A DNA stretch of 8,447 bases from contig CAMBQD010000032.1 in assembly GCA_945869905.1 (NCBI GenBank), forward strand, positions 1-8,447. The letters are read 5' to 3'. Positions within the stretch are counted from its first letter, which is position 1; each line of letters starts with the position of its first letter. The notes below the pieces were generated by a model, which searched no databases, was not told the origin of the DNA, and saw nothing but the letters and a program-made list of their open reading frames with translations. The stretch is from an uncultured Clostridia bacterium. Lineage in GTDB: Bacteria > Bacillota > Clostridia > Oscillospirales > Acutalibacteraceae. This document shows positions 5,731 to 8,447 of this stretch, in pieces. Position numbers and translations under genes: made by a program.

Positions 5731-6526
5731 AATTAAGTTGCTCTTTTAGTTCATCAAGCGATGAAAACTCCTTTTCTTCTCTTAAATACCTGACAAGCTC
5801 AATTCTTACATTTTTATCATAAAGATTGCCGTTGTAGTTAAAAATATGTGTTTCCGCCAAGGGTATATCAACCTTCCATGTGGGACGTATACCGACATTG
5901 GTAAAGGATTTATAGCTTTTATCACCGATAAATGTCAGGCTTTCATAAACGCCGAATTTAGGAACGATAAGCCCTGACGGTAAATGCTGATTTACTGTGG
6001 GAAAGCCGATTGTTCTGCCCCTTTTATCTCCGCCGATAACCTTAGACTCAAAGGTAAAATTATATCCCAGCATTTCATTTGCCTGCTTAATTTCACCTGA
6101 GGACACTGCCCTTCTTATTCTTGTGGAGGAAATGGGCTCGCCTTCAAAATCAAGATGCTCCAAAATTCTTACCCAGATATCCCTGTCCTCAAGATATTTT
6201 CTAAGGTCTATTGCTGTCCAGCCGGCATTTCTACCGAATCTGAAATTAAAGCCGCAGAGAATCATACCTGCATTAAACTTACCCAGCAGTATTTTTTCAA
6301 TAAATTCCTCACCCTGCATATTTTTAAGCTCTTCAAAATCAGCAAATACGGTATTTGGAAAACGCTTTTCAAAAATACTTTTCTGAAGCAGAGAAAACCT
6401 ATTGTTAACGCAGTAGACAATTACATTGTCGGCACCTGTTACAACAGTTTGGTGGGCACGGTGCATACCGTCAAAATCACCCAGCGCAACAGCTATTCTT
6501 TTTTCATTGTTAAAATTATTACTCAT
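5708..6526 (-). CDS. ribF: Bifunctional riboflavin kinase/FMN adenylyltransferase, short form
   Basis: RibF converts riboflavin to FMN and then FAD. N-terminal nucleotidyltransferase domain: GDFDGMHRAHQ (16-26), corresponding to the family's GNFDGVHLGHQ, with His22 and His25 kept and Gly replaced by Ala in HxGH; CGFNFRFGRN (91-100); and ISSTRIR (132-138). C-terminal kinase domain: RGRTIGFPTVN (169-179), GVY (192-194), NVGIRPT (210-216) and ETHIF (225-229). At 272 residues it is about 30-40 shorter than usual bacterial RibF. The shortfall is in the first domain, where the helix after HQ is reduced and the strand normally ending in TFxPHP reads VIVYCVNNRF (35-44). Kinase activity looks intact; adenylyltransferase activity is less certain. 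It starts one base after the truB stop codon with a weak ribosome binding site, implying coupling. Confidence 0.92.
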   Translation of the reverse strand: MSNNFNNEKRIAVALGDFDGMHRAHQTVVTGADNVIVYCVNNRFSLLQKSIFEKRFPNTVFADFEELKNMQGEEFIEKILLGKFNAGMILCGFNFRFGRNAGWTAIDLRKYLEDRDIWVRILEHLDFEGEPISSTRIRRAVSSGEIKQANEMLGYNFTFESKVIGGDKRGRTIGFPTVNQHLPSGLIVPKFGVYESLTFIGDKSYKSFTNVGIRPTWKVDIPLAETHIFNYNGNLYDKNVRIELVRYLREEKEFSSLDELKEQLNYDKSSII

Positions 6527-6527
6527 A

Positions 6528-7424
6528 CTAATCTCGTCTGACTAAAAGTTTTTTTACCGAAAGCTCCTGCTTTTGATTATCCGCCTCTCCCAAGCCTAAA
6601 AACAATCCGTCGGGAGAATAAACCCTGTAAATACCGTCATTAAGTCTTGACCTGAGCCTATCAAGTGAAAGAGCCCCGCCGTTTGAAAAACGCCTTGCCT
6701 GTGCAGGTGAAACATAAGCCTTTCCATAGGCTTCAAACAGCTTTTCCACATCAACAATCAAATCATCAAAGGGTATTCCGTTATCCCTGCGATACTGCAG
6801 CTCCTTAACGGTGACACAGCTTTCCAAGGAAAAACCCATTGCAAGAGTACGTGTAAGGCTTGTCATTACAGCCCCACAGCCTAATGATCTGCCGATATCG
6901 TCAATAAGAGTCCTTATGTATGTACCCTTTGAGCATACTGTATCTATAACATATTCACCGTCGGAATAATCCACAAGCTCCAGCTTTTTTATCTCGACCT
7001 GCCTTGGCTGACGTTCAACCTCAACACCCTTTCGTGCCAGGTCATAAAGCCTTTGACCGTCAACGGATACTGCGGAATACATAGGCGGAACCTGTGATAT
7101 AACCCCTCTGAAGGAATCAAGCACCTTTTCCACGTCCTGCCTTGACGCAGTAACCTCATACTCGCCTGTAGCTTTGCCTGTAATATCAAGAGTGTCTGTG
7201 GTTTTGCCCAAAACAAAGCCTGCACGATAACCCTTATCACTGTCCGGCAGAAAATCCAAAAATCTTGTGGCTCCCCCCAGCATAACAGGCAAAACACCTG
7301 TTGCCATTGGGTCAAGGGTACCTGTATGGCCTGCCTTGCGCTCACCTGTGATACCGCGCACCTTGGCAACAACACCGAAAGAGGTAATGTCCTTATCCTT
7401 ATTAACACAAATTATTCCTGTCAT
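6528..7424 (-). CDS. truB: tRNA pseudouridine-55 synthase
   Basis: TruB isomerises U55 in the T-loop of elongator tRNAs and assists tRNA folding. The 298 residues match the family. Visible motifs are GIICVNKDKDITSF (3-16), AGHTGTLDPMATGVLP (31-46) with catalytic Asp38, KGYRAGFVLGKTTDTLD (64-80), QVPPMYSAVSVDGQRLYDLAR (111-131), and CSKGTYIRTLIDDIG (164-178). A PUA-like C-terminal domain spans about 232-296. The ATG lies inside the end of nrnA (23-base overlap), and GGAGA (7433-7437) 8 bases upstream supports it. The gene order nrnA-truB-ribF is typical of Firmicutes. Nothing is missing. Confidence 0.97.
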   Translation of the reverse strand: MTGIICVNKDKDITSFGVVAKVRGITGERKAGHTGTLDPMATGVLPVMLGGATRFLDFLPDSDKGYRAGFVLGKTTDTLDITGKATGEYEVTASRQDVEKVLDSFRGVISQVPPMYSAVSVDGQRLYDLARKGVEVERQPRQVEIKKLELVDYSDGEYVIDTVCSKGTYIRTLIDDIGRSLGCGAVMTSLTRTLAMGFSLESCVTVKELQYRRDNGIPFDDLIVDVEKLFEAYGKAYVSPAQARRFSNGGALSLDRLRSRLNDGIYRVYSPDGLFLGLGEADNQKQELSVKKLLVRRD

Positions 7425-8358
7425 TTAAGAATTCTCCGCATTTTTCAACAAGTCTTTCCCTTGCCTCTTTTACACTGCAGTCAAATCTGCAGGCAGCAGC
7501 CTGGGCATGACCTCCGCCGCCGAAGGATTTTGCCAGCTCAGCGGCATTAACGCTTTCAAATGTGCGTATTGACGCCTTGCTGGTTCCGTCAGGCTTTTCC
7601 CTGATAGTAATACCGATTTCCACGCCCTCAATCTGCCTTGTCAATGGTGCAATAGCCTCCGTCTCCTGCTCATTGGAGCCTGTAAGGCGGTACATTTCCT
7701 GTGTAATTGTGATAACGGCAACACGCTCATTTTCATAAAAGCGCATAGAATCAAGGGCAAGTCTTTCCAGTCTTGCATATGTTTTTGTTTTTGTTTCAAA
7801 CATAATTCTGTTGATTTTGCCGTTATCCGCTCCCAAATCAATAAGCTCTGCCGCGGCGCGATAGGTATCTGCTGTGGTTGACGCATAGCGAAAACAGCCT
7901 GTGTCGGTGGTAAGTCCGGTATAAAGACAGCCTGCAATTTTTTCGTCTATCTCCGCACCCAGCTCCTTAATAACCTCCAGCATAAGCTGGCAAGCCGCCG
8001 GAACATCCTTAAGCAAAAGATTGTCAGCATATTCCGTATTGGTTGAATGATGGTCAATACACATATCAATGTGATATTGTCCGTCAAGGTCACCCAGCAG
8101 ATTTGGTGTGGCAACGTCAACTGCCACAACGTAATCCTGCTTGAATTTTATAGGTGCAATATCGTCATACAGATAGCTGTATTTTTTAGGTATTTCGTCT
8201 GCGTTTATAACAGCGCAGATTTTGCCTATTTTCATAAGAGCGCGGCAAAGTGCAAAGCCACTGCCCAAGGTGTCACCGTCGGGATGGGCATGGGTTAAAA
8301 TTAAAATATTATCCTGCTTTGACAAAATGTCCGCACATTGTTTAACATCAATTCTCAT
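7402..8358 (-). CDS. nrnA: DHH/DHHA1 phosphoesterase, oligoribonuclease/pAp phosphatase NrnA
   Basis: NrnA-type enzymes degrade 2-5-nt RNA fragments and hydrolyse 3'-phosphoadenosine 5'-phosphate (pAp) in the cytoplasm using manganese. The DHH domain shows THAHPDGD (22-29), VAVDVATP (78-85) with Asp81, CIDHHST (100-106), and TDTGCFRY (151-158) with Asp152. The DHHA1 domain ends with SFGGGGHAQAA (278-288), the substrate-binding glycine motif. At 318 residues it matches B. subtilis NrnA (about 313). The ATG has AGGGA a few bases upstream and overlaps the end of rbfA by 11 bases. The rbfA-nrnA-truB order is the usual one in this phylum. Other DHH functions, such as GdpP-like c-di-AMP cleavage, are unlikely because membrane, PAS and GGDEF regions are absent. 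Confidence 0.93.
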   Translation of the reverse strand: MRIDVKQCADILSKQDNILILTHAHPDGDTLGSGFALCRALMKIGKICAVINADEIPKKYSYLYDDIAPIKFKQDYVVAVDVATPNLLGDLDGQYHIDMCIDHHSTNTEYADNLLLKDVPAACQLMLEVIKELGAEIDEKIAGCLYTGLTTDTGCFRYASTTADTYRAAAELIDLGADNGKINRIMFETKTKTYARLERLALDSMRFYENERVAVITITQEMYRLTGSNEQETEAIAPLTRQIEGVEIGITIREKPDGTSKASIRTFESVNAAELAKSFGGGGHAQAAACRFDCSVKEARERLVEKCGEFLNDRNNLC

Positions 8359-8447
8359 TGTTTAATTCCCTGATTTTTTCAAAAAGGTCCATACCCTTTT
8401 CAATAGAATCATCTGCAATAAATTTTAATTCAGGGCTTTTGCGGAGA
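8348..8447 (-). CDS. rbfA: Ribosome-binding factor A, C-terminal fragment at window edge
   Basis: An open frame enters from the right edge and gives 32 residues ending in TGA: LRKSPELKFIADDSIEKGMD followed by LFEKIRELNNEN. This resembles the RbfA C-terminus (pattern R-x-x-PEL-x-F-x-x-DDSIE-x-G). RbfA is a KH-fold protein that binds immature 30S subunits during 16S rRNA 5'-end maturation and cold adaptation. The location directly before nrnA and truB agrees. Most of the gene lies outside the window. The stop codon overlaps the nrnA start by 11 bases. Confidence 0.9.
   Translation of the reverse strand, partial: LRKSPELKFIADDSIEKGMDLFEKIRELNNEN

Noticed and set aside
5997..6541. Two plus-strand open frames of about 130 codons opposite ribF
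   Set aside because: They overlap a well-supported ribF on the minus strand, show no family features and lack convincing ribosome binding sites.
1..8447. A hidden defence, phage, mobile or toxin-antitoxin system
   Set aside because: Almost all of the window is covered by recognisable housekeeping or sugar acid genes in conserved order, and no direct repeats, target duplications or foreign-looking genes were seen.

Overview
The window looks like ordinary chromosomal core sequence from a low-to-moderate-GC Gram-positive anaerobe, most likely in Clostridia (Oscillospiraceae/Ruminococcaceae-like). This rests on strong GGAGG ribosome binding sites, AT-rich consensus promoters, the Firmicutes gene order rbfA-nrnA-truB-ribF, the rpsF-ssb-rpsR operon, and a gut-type hexuronate pathway. 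The taxonomic placement is an inference. I see no transposase, integrase, phage gene, CRISPR array, rRNA or tRNA.

Layout from left to right. (1) Positions 1-492, plus strand: the C-terminal part of a CpsB/CapC-type PHP-domain protein tyrosine phosphatase whose start lies left of the window. A hairpin terminator (499-531) between convergent genes and a second small hairpin (536-552) follow. (2) 578-3773, minus strand: a hexuronate degradation operon transcribed uxaC, kdgK, eda, with a promoter near 3814-3842. (3) 3889-5027, minus strand: rpsF, ssb, rpsR with a near-consensus promoter, a structured leader resembling the S6:S18 autoregulatory element, and a strong intrinsic terminator. (4) 5059-8447, minus strand: the downstream half of the nusA/infB-type operon, namely the rbfA tail, nrnA, truB, ribF and a HAD hydrolase, packed with 1-nt gaps or short overlaps.

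How the genes work together: UxaC isomerises glucuronate or galacturonate; KdgK phosphorylates 2-keto-3-deoxygluconate; Eda splits KDPG into pyruvate and glyceraldehyde 3-phosphate. The intermediate reductase and dehydratase steps are not encoded here. S6 and S18 form a 30S subunit pair, with SSB made from the same mRNA. RbfA and TruB serve 30S maturation and tRNA modification, NrnA recycles nanoRNAs and pAp, and RibF makes FMN and FAD.

No wholly new system is evident. The points most worth checking are an unusually short RibF that lacks the usual PHP segment of the adenylyltransferase domain, a HAD phosphatase overlapping ribF that could act in flavin metabolism, a perfect inverted repeat sitting in the spacer of the rpsF promoter, and the candidate S6:S18 leader.
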